A stretch of 64,000 bases of DNA, taken from assembly GCA_027625915.1 (NCBI GenBank), contig JANTQA010000040.1, forward strand, positions 1,860,001-1,924,000, written 5' to 3'. The position numbers and the translations under genes are program-made. Below, piece by piece: positions 35,942 through 49,008 of the stretch. The notes under the pieces are model-generated. The model was not told the origin of the DNA and ran no database searches. It was given only the letters and a program-made list of their open reading frames with translations. This DNA is from Anaeramoeba flamelloides (lineage: Eukaryota; Metamonada; Anaeramoebidae). Positions within the stretch are counted from its first letter, which is position 1. Each line of letters starts with the position of its first letter.

Positions 35942-36658
35942 TTAAATTTTCCAATCACCCAAAATAGCGTTTCTGATTGCTCTAATATAATGCGAAGGCA
36001 CGTAATAAAACCATAAGACTGATCTTTCACTGTAGCCTGTTTGGAGTCCAAAATAGGAATAGCCATCATAATTCTTGGTTTCTTGCGAATAAAAGTCTTT
36101 GATTAAATCCAATTTGACAATTAACTTTTGTCCATAGCTTTTGATGTGTAATTGATCTTGGTTAACTTTAAAAGTCAATTGAACTCTTTTTCCGTCTTCA
36201 TCCCATACATCATTGATTGAGCTTTTTGGTAGATGCAGATGTTTACCTTTGAACTTTTCTGGGATGCCATAGCCTGGCTGTCTTTTGTTTAAGATTTGTT
36301 GATGGATTTGTAAATTACAATATTCATTATTTTTGTCAGAATCAACCTTCCAGCTGCTTTGATCTTCAACATCTTTTTCAACAGGAGTCAGGTTTGTTTT
36401 TGCAATGTCTTGTAATGAGTTCCCGATCAATAAAACCTTTGATTTGTTTCGTAGTCGTGCTTGTTTTAGTGTCTTGCGATCATTTTTTTGGATTCCTTTG
36501 TAAATTAGTTTTTGTAAGGATTTTGGTACTTGCGTTTTTTGTTCAGCAATGCTTTTTAAATCTCCTATCGTATCGTCAAGCTCCATAGTTAACACATGAG
36601 ATTGCTTTTTATATTTTAAAGTGAAGGTGACTTGATTGTTGGTTTCAAGAATGTTCAT
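35942..36658 (-). CDS. UBFD1: UBFD1-like ubiquitin-domain protein
   Basis: A single intact exon of 238 residues. Residues 9-80 form a ubiquitin-like domain: TFTLKYKKQSHVLTMELDD, then a PKSLQKLIYKGIQKNDRKTL block like the standard P..QKL.YKG....D..TL. Residues 100-238 match the conserved UBFD1 C-terminal domain: GKRVQLTFKVNQDQLHIKS (compare KVRLTFKLEQDQLWIGT in human) and YYVPSHYIRAIRNAILGDW (compare YWVPTQYVDAIKDTVLGKW). The human protein is linked to NF-kappaB signalling; the ancestral function is unclear. The start is the ATG at the edge of the ubiquitin-like domain. A 32-nt poly-T tract lies about 135 bp upstream. Confidence 0.9.
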   Translation of the reverse strand: MNILETNNQVTFTLKYKKQSHVLTMELDDTIGDLKSIAEQKTQVPKSLQKLIYKGIQKNDRKTLKQARLRNKSKVLLIGNSLQDIAKTNLTPVEKDVEDQSSWKVDSDKNNEYCNLQIHQQILNKRQPGYGIPEKFKGKHLHLPKSSINDVWDEDGKRVQLTFKVNQDQLHIKSYGQKLIVKLDLIKDFYSQETKNYDGYSYFGLQTGYSERSVLWFYYVPSHYIRAIRNAILGDWKI

Positions 36659-36791
36659 CTGTTGGAATATAAAAGTGGTGTAAAGCGTTATTTAAATGAA
36701 AAATAAAAAAAAAATTGAATTATTTGAAAGAAATTTAGAAAATTGTGATTAAAATTTTGAAAATGTTTTTTGAAATTCAAATTATTTGATC

Positions 36792-36830
<39 letters not shown>

Positions 36831-39800
36831 TGTTAGACTGTTTCAAAAGCTTTAGAAAATGGAAATATTTTCATTTTTAAGATTATCTTTTTGGAATTGT
36901 TTTTTTAATAATTATTTTTTATTTTTCTTAAACTACTTTTCTTGAACTTTATTTGACAAAATTCAAATCGATAATCAGAAGCACTTTCTGAAATGATCAT
37001 TGATTTTAAATGAAATGTTTGAAAAGTGATTTTTTTAAAACAAAACAAATTTCTTTTTGCTCTTGAAAAGAATAAACAATTAAAAATTTAATATTGTAAT
37101 CACAAAAAAACCTTTTCAACATTAAAAGGCCAATTTCTGAAAGTATGAGTTTGTTACAAAAAATTTTCAAACGAATTTTGAAAAATCTGACAAAATTTTA
37201 AATTTGATCCAGAAAATTGTAATTTCAATAAAATTGTAATTTTCTGATTAATTTCACGAGTAGAAGTTTGTTTATTACTTTATTTTAAGTTTTTTAAATC
37301 TCAATTCAAATTCATTTTATGAAAAAAATATATTTTTGTTAATTATTGAATAAATCTCTAAATTGAGAGACTATTTTGATTTAGTTTCATTATTTTAAGA
37401 AAATAATTTGTTCAATAAGTTGAAAATCTTTTTCAGAGTCAGAATTAAAAATTATTTTGAAGGTATTAGATTTTTAAATTTTCAATAACTTCATTCTTCA
37501 TTATTGATACACTTAACACACTTTAACACACCAAAACAAATTATATTCATCTTACACTCTATTTACTCTTGTTTATGTTTTTTTCAATTGTTAGAGAGTT
37601 TGTGGTTTAATTTTATTACTTTTCTTTATTTTTTTAAGGACTATCTAAATTTTGTGTTTTTAAAGTTTTGGAAACGGTAATACCACAAACCGTTTAAATC
37701 ATTTAAAAGTTAGTATATAAAAGGAAATTCAAAATACGAAAATCTTAAATTTTTTAAAGGATCCCAAAACAAAAACTTTGTTGATCAAAAAAATTTTTGA
37801 TTGATTTCCCAAACAATAGAAATTTTATTTGAAATCTGATTTGTTAACCTAATGTTGAGCCTTGACTCTAGGCTAAATGGAAGTATATTTATATAATTTC
37901 TTTAAACACTCTAATATTTGAAAATCAAGTAGAGGTAACTTTTAACAAGGTTATTAGATTTTTGAACCTTTTAAATTTTGATTTTGAATTTGGTTCTAAA
38001 AAAAAATAGATTTTACCAAGAATTTAAAAATTTTTCAAAAAATAACTTTGAATTTTAGAATTACCTTAAATCTTATTCTATATCTTGTTATTCTTACAAG
38101 GTTAAATTTTGCTCCAGTTTTCTAAATAAGCCCGGGTGAATATGCATTGATTAACATACATTTAATTTTTTTTTTTGTAAAAGCAAGTATCAGTATCTTT
38201 AATATCTTTTTTTGACAGATCAAAAATTTCAAACCTATATAACAGTTGGATTTGTAACACAGCTTTTAAAAAAATGAATTTTTAATCCTTATAAAAAATT
38301 TTTCTTGTAAGATATTGATTAATTTTCTAAAATTGATCTTAACTTTATCAATTTTTAACTCGTGAATGAATTTGTTTATCTAGGAAAAGTAAATTGATTT
38401 CTAATTTTAACCAAGTATACTATTCTAATTCTTATAACTATTTTAACTTTTAAAAAATTTAGGTTTTAGTGGGTTATTAAAAAATTATTAAATAAATATT
38501 TGTTCTTAATAATAAAAAATAAAATTGAATCTTATAAAAAAACTCAATGATAATTGTTTTCATGGATTTGATACCAAAACTATTAACCAATATCTGAAAT
38601 TATCAAATTATTATTTTTTATTAAATTATTTACCATTTTGAAAATTACCACTAATTAAAAAAAAAGAAATTCTATCTTTTCACCCATTTAATTTATTTTG
38701 AGAAAAGTACTTGGTTATAAAAACAAATAAAATTAAAAAAAAAAAGAAATTAGTAGAATTAGTTTTTTTCTTAGAATATCCAATTTTAATAAACAGAATT
38801 GATATTTGTTTTTTTTTTTTTTAATATTAATTATCATAATAATTTTGATAACTGAACAATTTTTGAGTTTTTTTCATATCAATAAAATAATATTTCCTAA
38901 TCTCAATAACATTATAGTTCACATTTAAATAATAAAAAAATGTACATTTTTTTATATTTTTTTTATTTTTTCACTATAAACACTTTTCATATGTATTTAT
39001 TTTACTCATTTTTGTTTTTAAAGTATTTGACTGATATTGAAAGTATAAAGAATCATTATAGAAATTTACAATTTTTTTCTTAGATGTTAAACCTTGATAA
39101 CACCATCCAAACCAAATGAACTAAAATAGGGTAAAACAAAGTGAACGAAATTGACATTCAATAGATTATGTCCATTTCACATTTTGACTGAGAGTATACT
39201 ACTAAGATGGATTATGTTACTGGGTTTTAGAAAAACGAGATTTGGAAAATATATAGTAAAAAAAAAAAAAAAAAAAAAAAAAATAAGTTCAAAAATATAA
39301 TATTATTATAAAAAAAACTTCTTCATGGATGTACCTGATTGATTAAAATCTAATACAAAAAAAAAAAAAATCAATCAATATATTTCATTTGATATATTTT
39401 TAATCAAATATTTTGAACACCCCTAAAAATAAATTAAGAGGTAGTCTAAAAAAAATCTACCTCATAGTAAATAACCAAAAACCCACCCCAACACCCGTGA
39501 TAGAAACAAAAACCATTTAAAACAAGTTTTTTTTTATTTTAATATTTTTTATCTATTGTCGTTATAATTTTTTTGTCTTATTTTCTTTTTTTCAAAATAT
39601 TTTTTTCTTCAAAAAGGTGATTTTATGAGTTATGATATTTACTACATTATAACCAGAAGAAGATACTTGAAACAAATATGGAATTTACTGTAAAATAAGG
39701 TAATTTCGTTGAATACACCCTCTTAAATACTTGATAATAAAATAAAAAAAGGCACGTAATTGTTTTATTTGGCAAAAAAAAATATTAAAAAGTTATGATT

Positions 39801-40966
39801 TACATTTTTTAAAAATTTTTTTAAATTGTGAATTATATTTTTCATTTTATTGAGAAGTTTTTTAATTAGACAATACTTTTTTTGAGTAAATTATTACACT
39901 GTACCTATGTTTTCTTGAAATTTATTATGTTGTTATTCAACATAATGTTAAACCATTTTTAGCTCATTTTTTTCTTTCTCATCCTTTTGGAAACCAATTT
40001 TATTTATTAAAATCAATTTTTAAAACCCCCGATATTGCTATCCACCTAAATTAATATACAATTTATTCATTCATTGATTTTATACCATTAAAATACTTGA
40101 AAAGGCCATACACCCAAGTATATAAAAAAATACTTTGTTTTTCAAAATTTTATAACTGCTGTTTTGAATGAAAAATTATACAATTAATTGAAATAAAGTA
40201 TAATTTAACAAAAAAATGTAAATTATTAACTGTAATAATCCCTTCTAAACTTGAAATTAAATATTTCAATAAAAATCCTAATTAAGAATTTATTACCCAT
40301 CAAAATTTAATTTTTGAATCACACAATATTATTTAGCTAATAATAGAAGAACTGTTAAATTACAATCATTTACTAATGGGAATATTAACAATTATTTATG
40401 AAACACAATATTCACAAACAATATATATATATATATATATAAATATCTATATAATTATCAATACTATCAAATCAAGATTTTTCAAAAATTCTGGAGATGG
40501 GTGAACAAAAAAAATGTATTAGTAAACATATTCAAATTCAATTACTAATTATTGATCGATCAATTGGTTAGATACCATTGACTCATTTTATTTGAATTCT
40601 AAAGAACCGAAATACTCAACTTTTGAGTTAATAACAACTATTGGAAAATAAAAATTTGAACGAATCAAATAACTTTTGTAATTCAAAAAACAAAATGAAA
40701 ACTTAAATCCAAGAATTTGGTATATCTAAAATAGTTCAAAGAATTACTATAATACAATTTTTTTCAAATTGGAAAAAAAATTGATCTTTTGTATCATGAA
40801 AATATTTTTTTCATCTTTTTGTTTTTAAGTTTATATATGGAATTCAACCTAAAAACAATACCCACTAAACAATACTTACATATATTCCTTTAGCTTGTTT
40901 TAAAACTTGTAAAAAAAAAAAAACACAAATTCAAAAATATTGGAGTAAAATCAGATCATGTAATAT
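36659..40966. other. 4.3 kb gene-free region
   Basis: No gene recognised. It contains poly-T (36794-36825), poly-A (39258-39283), an (AT)n run (about 40421-40441) and a fragment of dispersed repeat R1' (about 40500-40660, sharing TTATTGATCGATCAA with the copy near 55280). Small imperfect palindromes occur near 39140-39180 and 39438-39465. Confidence 0.45.
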
Positions 40967-43123
40967 TGAAAAATAATCTAATTTCTTTTTTTTTTTTTTA
41001 TTGAGGAGGAAGTGTAGATTACACTCTAAGTACCCTTTTACTTAAATTCCCTTTCAGAAATTTAAGCGTAAAATCATAGATTTCACGATTATTAATTAAC
41101 GAAAATAATTTAAAGCTATCATAATTTAAAATTATTTCATTAAAATTTAATTCTTTTAACCTTTTCAGAAAAATTAATCTATCTTTTTTATAGGAAGGAC
41201 ATACCCATAAAAAGTGATCAATATTTTCTATTATTTCCTTATGTTCATATTTTAAACATAAAGGACAAAATTTATTTGATTTTTTTATTTATTACATAAT
41301 AATATCTATTTAAGCAGTTGGTAAATGTTCTGAATTTTAGAATTGTTGAACTTGATGGATAACTTAAATATCTTTGATTAATAAATAAATTTTTTTGGTT
41401 TTTAATTATTGCGAAATATTTTTGTACCTTCCAACTGGTAGAATTCAACAACTCATTATAATTATAAATATAAATTTCCTTTTTAAGAAGGTTTAAACTC
41501 TCCGACTTCCAGTTAATTTTATTGTTTATTCTTTGATTAAATTTTATTAATTTTTTCCAGATAGGGTAGAGATAATTCTTTTTAATTTATTTTTGAATTT
41601 GAATTTCTTTTTTTATTGATTGATATTACCAAATTTTCGAATTTAAATTCTGTTTTATAAATAAGAATTGGTGTGTTTATGTTTATTTTGCAGATTTCAG
41701 TAATACATATATTAATCCAAGAGTTTAAATAGTTTAGGGTTGTTATTTTATAATTATATATTTCTAATCCATATGTTAATTGACTTAATATAAAAGATTT
41801 AAATAATCTTATTTTTAAATTATTTGTTAATAAATTATTATTGAATAATTGTTTAGAACTATTATAAGTTTCTTGTGCCTTTTTTAGGTTATAGACTAAA
41901 TGTGAAATTTTTTCCAAATAAATTCCCAAATATTTAATTTTTGATAAATCTTTTGAGTAATTTCTGTTTTGTCTTCATTAGGTTTTAATCCAAATTGGAC
42001 AATTACTTGATATATAGCATTTAATTTTTCATTTATTTGATTCATATTCCCTTTTATGATTAAAATTAAATCATCTGCAAACATTTGACAATGATTTGTT
42101 AATGGTATTATTTTTAATAATAGAAAATGTGAAATAAGAGCAAATATAATCGGTGATAAGGGATCCCCTTGGAATATACCGAGTCCTTCACCTTGATAAT
42201 ATTTTACTAAAAATTTTTGAATAATTTTATTTAAAATAAACTTTTTTATTGTTTTCCTAATTATTTTAAAACTGATTGAGTCAAAGCATTTTGCTATATC
42301 AATCATTATAATATGAGTTTTATCATTTTTATTTTCATTATTTGTTTTTTATCTGATTGTAAATATTTAAAAAGTTTAATACCGCAACACGAGTATCAAA
42401 TTTTTTTCGAAAGCCAAACTGCGCTTTATGAATAAATTCCCAACAAGGCTCAATAAGTTTATATAGCATTTTAAGAAATAATCTTGGTAGACTTTGATTA
42501 ATTGAAATAGGTCGATAGTTTAAAGCGACTCCTTCATTTCCCTTTTTATGAATAAACAAAATTGATCTTTTTTTGATATATTCAATAGTTTTATCATTAG
42601 GGTTCAATAACCAATTATTAAATATATTTTGTATTTTAATTAGAAATTTTTTATAATTTTTGTTCTCAATTGGTTCAATATCTATAAAATTTTCTCCATC
42701 GATGTTAAATTTTAAATTCTCGATTTTTTGAAATCCTTTCACTGATTTGTTTTTTAAATTTTTTTTATGGTATTTTTAATTTTTTCCATTGGAAAATAAA
42801 TATAAATTTTTGACTCTTTTAAATTATTTATTTTAAGATTTTTTATATAATCTAAAATTTTTTGATTTGGTTCAATTGAATTTTTTTTAATATGACCAAA
42901 ATACTCTTCAATCATATTTTTATTGTTTAAAATCATTTTCATTTTTTTAGACCTTATTAAATTTATTTTTTTCCAAAAGTTCTTTTTTTTGATTAAATTC
43001 TAAATTTATTTCATTAAGAAATTTATTCCAAGCTACTTTATTTATTTTTTTGATTCGATGAATTAAATTTGGGTTAGACAAGAGATTTTTTATTAATGGA
43101 GTGAAAAATAATCTAATTTCTTT
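40967..43123 (-). mobile_element. 5'-truncated LINE (non-LTR retrotransposon) with 22-bp target duplication
   Basis: The body is 40989-43101, flanked by identical 22-bp copies of TGAAAAATAATCTAATTT followed by CTTT at 40967-40988 and 43102-43123. The plus-strand T-run next to the left copy is the element's poly-A tail. On the minus strand lie reverse transcriptase blocks in order: NYRPISINQSLPRLFLKM, MIDIAKCFDSISFK, QGDPLSPIIFALISHFLL and the catalytic FADDLILI, then thumb-like sequence. Near 41270-41185 comes a C-terminal zinc knuckle, CPLCLKYEHK followed by HFLWVCP (C-x2-C..H-x4-C). No endonuclease domain is present, consistent with 5' truncation. The reading frame changes about four times, mostly at A runs. 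The perfect duplication argues for a fairly recent insertion. A relative sits at 9088-9225. Confidence 0.9.
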
Positions 43124-43577
43124 ACAACTAAACAACTACCTGGTAGTTTTTAATAATTATAAAATATCATTTAATACTTGTCAACCTTTTTTTAATTTTT
43201 AATTCTAGCTGATCTTTATGAAAAAGTTACAAAAATCATTCAAATTAATAATGAAAATGAAAATACCTCAATAAAAGAGTAAAAAAAAAATTTATTTTTC
43301 AATTTTTTTAATTATTCTTTTAATTATTAACAATGTAGTTTAAGATCTGAGACATTTATAAAAATATTTTATTGAAAAAAAACTTTCATTTCAAGTTTGT
43401 AATTTCTATTTTTTTTTAAAAATCAGATGAAAACATTTAAAAAACAAAACAAACAAAAAAAAAAGCATTAAATATAATTTAAAAAATAATTTATTTTTTA
43501 ATTTCGAAAAAAATATTCAATAAGTTTAAAAAAAAAGACATTATTCAAAATTTAAAAGTATTACAAATAAAATAAAA
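43124..43577. other. Spacer between LINE and ChAPs gene
   Basis: Short A/T-rich gap; nothing seen. Confidence 0.4.
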
Positions 43578-44635
43578 TTACTTATCAAATCCATCTACTT
43601 TTAATTTCTTTGCAATTTCAACAAAATTAATAATATCTGGGTGCATTTCATCAGGATCTCTTCCATTAATTTTCTTTTTTTTCTTCTTTTTGATTTTTTT
43701 TCTTCTGTTTAACTTTTTTTTTTATTCTTTGAATTATTATCATTATTACCCTCCACATTTTGGTTTAATTGATTATCATTATCAAAATTACTTTCTAAAT
43801 CTTCTAGAAAATGAACAAAATTTTTAATTAAATTATTGATATACTTTGCACCTTTTATCAGCATACATTTACAGATTAAGGAGAAACAAGTTTGACGAAA
43901 TAAATAATAAACACTTTGAGGCAACAATTGTTGAATTTTTTTTTTAGGAAGATCAATAAAATTATACATTAAATTGCAAAAATTAAAAGCCTTTATAAAT
44001 TGCTTTTTTTCTGTTGAAAAATTAATTAAATATATAATTGAATGACAATTCGATGATGTAATTTGTATTTGATTATTTTTTATCTTTATTATTATTACCC
44101 GATTGGAGAGACATGAAAAATGAATTTTCTGATGTTGTATTATCTTGTAATTCAAGTGCAAATTGCCCGATCAACTCCCATTCATGATTTGTTCTATCAG
44201 CATTTATGTTATTATTATCATTATCGGTATTAATTTTACTATTTTTATTTTTATTTTTATTTTTATTTTTATTTTTATTTTTATTTTTATTGTTTAATTG
44301 AGAATTTAAAATTTTACTATTTTCAGTTTTTATTACTGATAAAGTTTTTATATCAAAATAAATTTTTTCAAAAATATCTCGAAACCAATTTTGAAAAGTA
44401 TAACATTTCCATTCGTGTATTATTTTCGGCTCTGGTGCCTTTTGAACAACCCAACCTGCTTGTTTAAGATGTGAACCAAATCCTTTTGATTTTTGTTTTT
44501 TTTTATAATTTTTTTTCAATATATTTCTTCCTTCATTTTCAGAAGAAGAATTTAAAAAAGAAGAAGAAGATTTAAGAGATAATGAATTTTCTGATATTGA
44601 TGATGATGAAGATGAATAACAATAAACTTTCCAAG

Positions 44636-44667
<32 letters not shown>

Positions 44668-47226
44668 GAATTAGTATTTATGATTTTTTTTTTTATTAGT
44701 TGATATCCAATTTTTTTATTATCATTAATTAATTCACCATTATTGGTCTTAATATTATTACAATTGATTTTGCCATTGATATTTTTAGTCTGATCACCAT
44801 CATTTATCTCTCTTTTTTATTTCCTTTTCATTTTTATTTCGAGTTATTTGAAATTTTCGATAGTCAAAACTGTCTAAATCAGATTCAGTTTCTGTTACTG
44901 ATTCAACTTTTGATTCTAATATTTTTTTTGATTTGGATTTTGATTTAGATTCTGATTCGGAATCATTTTCATTTACAATGGATTCTAATTGAATTATTGA
45001 ACCAAAATTTAAATCTAAAAAATTATTTTCAAAATCATCAGAGCAACATGATGTCGAAATATCGCCATCTTCATCAGCAAAATAACCATTACGATTAACA
45101 CTTGAAAGGTAATTAGATATTATTCCAATTTTTTTATTCTCATTCTCATCCACCTTCCCATTCCCATTTCTTTTCCTTCTCCTTTCCTTCTCCATTCTCA
45201 TCAGCATCTTCCCCTTTCCCACTTTCTTTCCTTCCTTCTTATAATAAATATTATCATCATCACTCACATCAAAATTTTCAAATTCTTTTAGCATTTGGTT
45301 TTCCTTTTTTTTTCTTTGTTGGAAGTGTATCAATTCCTTTTTTTCAGTTAATATTTCATCTTGGGTTTTTTCAGCTTGGATTTGCTTTTCTATTTGATCC
45401 CATTCTTCAATATTTTTAATTTGAGTGCCAAACTCATACTTCACGATCCCCTCTTTCACACCTGAATCTCGAATATTTTGTAAAAAAACTTGATCTCTTA
45501 ATTCTTTAATTTTCTGCCAAGAAACTTTTGAACAAAATTGTAATAATAGTTTATATATTTTAAAACTCATTCCTTCCAATTTTGGATATTGGCTTGAGTG
45601 TCTTTGTATAAATGATTGTAATCCAAGTCTGGATAAATTAGTGCAGTCTCTACCTTTTGTTTTATCTTCAATCTCGTTGAGTTCTTTGTTTTGATTTGAA
45701 TTAAATTTCAAATAACTATTGAGGCTATTATTGCTATTGCACTTGATATTGGTATCCAAACTATTAAAATCCATTCGACTAATGTCTACGGAATAATTAG
45801 GAAAGTGCTTTGAATTATGATGGCTGAATTGACTCTGGTTATTACTGTGGAAATTAAAATTGTTCCTAATACTGGGATTGCGAGTGTGCTTTTTTTTCCT
45901 GAAATTTTTATTATTCCTTCTGATCCAAGAATACTTTTCACGACGTTTCGAATACAAATCGTTTAATTCGCTTAATAATGAATTTGAGCCAACTCTAATT
46001 TTACAACCGCTCCACCAGGTAACACGATCAACAAGCAAAGTAGAGTCTTCGTTTACATTGACACCACCCAGCGAAGAGGAATAGCTCCTTGCAAACCTTT
46101 GGTTATTATACATCTGAGTTTTGCCTATGGAGCTTCTTTTCGGGTTGGTGCTGGAAGACAAAAGGGGGCATTTGTTTAAGGCAACTAATGCCCTGTTCAA
46201 ATTTTGGCTCTCCAAAGAGATCTTTGCAGAAAGTATAAACGTCTGTGGCATGAAGGGATACAAGGACTCCAATTTTTTCACATTTCTCATCGCCTTTGTG
46301 TATTTGCCAATCCTGAGCAGCGTTTTGGTGTATTCCTTCAATAAGAAAAACGATGACGGCCTTGTGGTTAAAGCCTGTTTCAGTGTTGTTTCTCCTTTTT
46401 TCAAATCACCCTGCATCCGCAAGCCTTTAGCTGCAACCCACAACAATTCTGGCTCCATTTCTAAATCAGCCAGCTTTGTGAACACTTGGACTATATACTT
46501 GTAGCGGTGCTGTCCAAAGAGATACTTTTGGAACCCATTGATGAGCCTGTTTGATGCCAGAGTTGGGATCATTCGATATTTGAAAGTGCCCAAACGGTGC
46601 CCCAATTGGATTGTTTGCATTATTGCATTTTCCAAGATCTGTGGCTGAGGATCCAACAGAAAGTCATCCACCAAATTGACTGACAACCACCGATCAAAAA
46701 ATGTTGAGCAGACAGACTTGTCCTTTGGCAGCTCGCTCCACCGCAAAAATGAGCACACAAGCGTCTCGATCCAAAACTGTTCGCTGGGGTTTGTTGTTTG
46801 TTTTTCATTACAATCAAGTGTATAGCATGTTAAAGTGTCGGGTAACTTCAATTTAACAACCAAGTCCTCTTTTCTAAATGCGTTATAGCTGTAAAGTGTC
46901 AATGTCTCAACCTCCCATTGCTTTTTTTTTTTTTTTTTCTTTTTTAATTTTTCCTGTGCTTGGTTATTTCTGTTTGTCGGAGTTGTTGATAATAGACTCC
47001 CAAAATATGCTTCTACACTTGACACAGACCCAATTCTTAGTCCATGTACGACATGGTAAAAGCCTACCCTTGTTTTTAATTTCGTTTGGGGGTTTACTTT
47101 TAAAATATGACACAGATCTGGTGAGCCTAAAATGTCATTGTTTTTTTTAATCAATTTCCTTCGAAGTTTGATCGAACCAAATAACTCGTGTTCAACACAT
47201 TCGCTTGTAGCCCTTAAGTAGTCCAT
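43578..47226 (-). CDS. ChAPs-family (Chs5-Arf1-binding, BCH1/BUD7-like) TPR protein
   Basis: Exons complement(44099..47226) and complement(43578..44010), with an 88-bp intron (GTAATA..CAACAG), give about 1186 residues; yeast members are near 700. ChAPs form the exomer coat adaptor that exports cargo from the trans-Golgi to the surface with Chs5 and Arf1. Family marks: PDLCHILKVNPQTKLKTRVG with GFYHV at the N-terminus, TPR-like repeats (ELLWVAAKGLRMQGDLKKGE onwards), ALVALNKCPLL (compare ALLALNSCPMY), a later IYKLLLQFCSKVSWQKIKEL with VF, and a NWFRDIFEKIYFDIKTL block with HEWELIGQFALEL. Low-complexity inserts explain the length. A 26-nt A run on the coding strand (44636-44661) encodes Lys. 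Frame changes occur at A6 44813-44818 and A10 43714-43723 and cancel. An in-frame ATG at 47328 would add a hydrophobic, unlikely N-terminus. Confidence 0.8.
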
Positions 47227-48095
47227 ATTTTTGGTTTGTATATTTTTTTGTTTTTTGTGGCTTTTGAGAAAAAGAAGACAAGATACAAAAACACAAAAAA
47301 TAAATTTTTCCAAATTTTCTTTTTCCATTTTTGCAATTTATTTTTTACCTTCTTTTTTATTTTCTTTTTTTTTTTGTTTGTGAGATTTTTCATCCAAACA
47401 AAAACTCTTTGACCAAACTTTTAATGATATAAAACATGGAAATATCTTTTCGTTTAATATTTGTTTTAAACAGATTTTTTGTCGATTTTTAAAGAGGTTT
47501 TTATTTTTAAGGACTGTTTTTTCATATGTTAATGCTCTTACAATTCTACTTCAAAGAACTAATCTTATTTTAGAATCAATTCTTTCAAATCGATTTTTTT
47601 TTAAGAGATCAGGTAAATTATTCCTTTTTATTTTTCGAAAAAAACTGAATAAATTTTAGTTTGTATTTCAGATTTTATTGAATAATCAAACTTATCTTGA
47701 ATAATAACATTAAATACCAAATTTGATTTGCTTCCAAAAAGCACTTTAAAGTAATTTTCTTTGTACTTGGGATTAGGAAAACTAGATTTTTCTTATTTCA
47801 AATTAACAATAAATTTCTGTTTTAATAAAGTGATTTAAAAATTAAAATTTATCTTTTTTTATCAAATTACTAGAAGTAAAAAATTTACTTTTGAATCTTA
47901 AAGAAAAGAGGGCTAAATAAAAATATAATTGACAAATATTTGTAATATATAAATGTGTTGTAAATATTTTTACTTTTAAAATTCTAGAATTGATTCAAAA
48001 ATACTAATTAAAGAATTGAAAAAAAATTAGACCTGAAAAAAATACCTGGAGAAGATTTTTAATTGTTAATATTGATACAATTGTGATGTAAAGCA
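47227..48095. other. Spacer upstream of the ChAPs gene
   Basis: Includes the possible N-terminal extension up to 47328. An extra copy of the family F end (about 48030-48068, GAAAAAAATACCTGG then GATTTTTAATTGTTA) lies at its right edge. Otherwise A/T-rich. Confidence 0.4.
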
Positions 48096-49008
48096 GTGAA
48101 AAAAATACCGGACATGAAAAAAATCCCGGACAAGATTTTTAATTGTTATTATTAGTAAAATTATTGTTTAATTTCATTTATTGAAAATCAAATTCCCTTT
48201 TTTTTAAGAATCAAACTTTTTCAATAATAACTTGCCCACTTATTAGAATGATGATTAATGAATTTATACTTGTTCAAAACACCATTCAATCATTCTAAAA
48301 ACAAGAAGAAAAATTATCATTTTCCAAACTCAAGTAAACCTCATATAAAACTGGATTGTTTTTCAAAAAAAGTTGATCTACATAGGCTATCAAACAATTA
48401 CTCTAGTATTCTATAGACACCTTACTTTGATGAACTTTAGGTAGGTTTATTACTAATCTCATAAAAAAATTGGTTATTTATAATAAGGATTTGATTGAAA
48501 TTAGACAAAAATTTACTAATATTCACATTAAAAAATCTTATCAGCGATTTTTTTCATTTCCTGTATTTTTTTCCCTACTATAACTGAAATATTTAAAATC
48601 TTTATGAATAGTAGACTTTTTAAAGAATCAATCTTTGAAAATTATAATTCACTCACTTCTTAGAATGATGATTAAATATATTATACTTGTTCACAAGAAT
48701 TATCCAATCAATCAAAAAACAAAAACAAAAAGGATCATTTACCAAACTCTAATAAAACTCGAGAAAACTCAAGGATTTTTCAAAAAAAGTTGGATCTACT
48801 TTTGATTATCACTCAATTACTTCATATTTTATAGAAGCATCCCACTTTAATGAACTTTCGGAAGATTTATTACTGGGTTCATATCAAAAACTTGGTTATT
48901 TCGAAAACTAATTTGATTTTAAATAAAAGCAATTACACAAAAATTTTCCTTAGTATCAACAATTAAAAATCTAGCCAGAGATTTTTTTCATGTTGAGTAT
49001 TTTTTTCG
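48096..49008. mobile_element. Tandem inverted-repeat element family F
   Basis: Left arm 48096-48147 (GTGAAAAAAATACCGGACAT, then AAAATCCCGGACAAGA) and right arm 48958-49008 are reverse complements over about 50 bp. A further right-type end lies at about 48527-48574 and a further left-type end at about 48030-48068. The inside consists of two diverged direct copies (about 48190-48500 and 48625-48940), sharing TTAGAATGATGATTAA and TTTTTCAAAAAAAGTTG. This looks like a head-to-tail dimer of a roughly 450-bp element. It is noncoding. Confidence 0.65.

Noticed and set aside
44537-44619. Glu/Asp-rich plus-strand stretch after a TTTTCAG, looking like an exon
   Set aside because: It is the complement of a Ser-rich segment that is in frame with the ChAPs reading on the minus strand.
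45860-47150. Several plus-strand frames opposite the ChAPs gene
   Set aside because: Antisense shadows of a long conserved coding exon.
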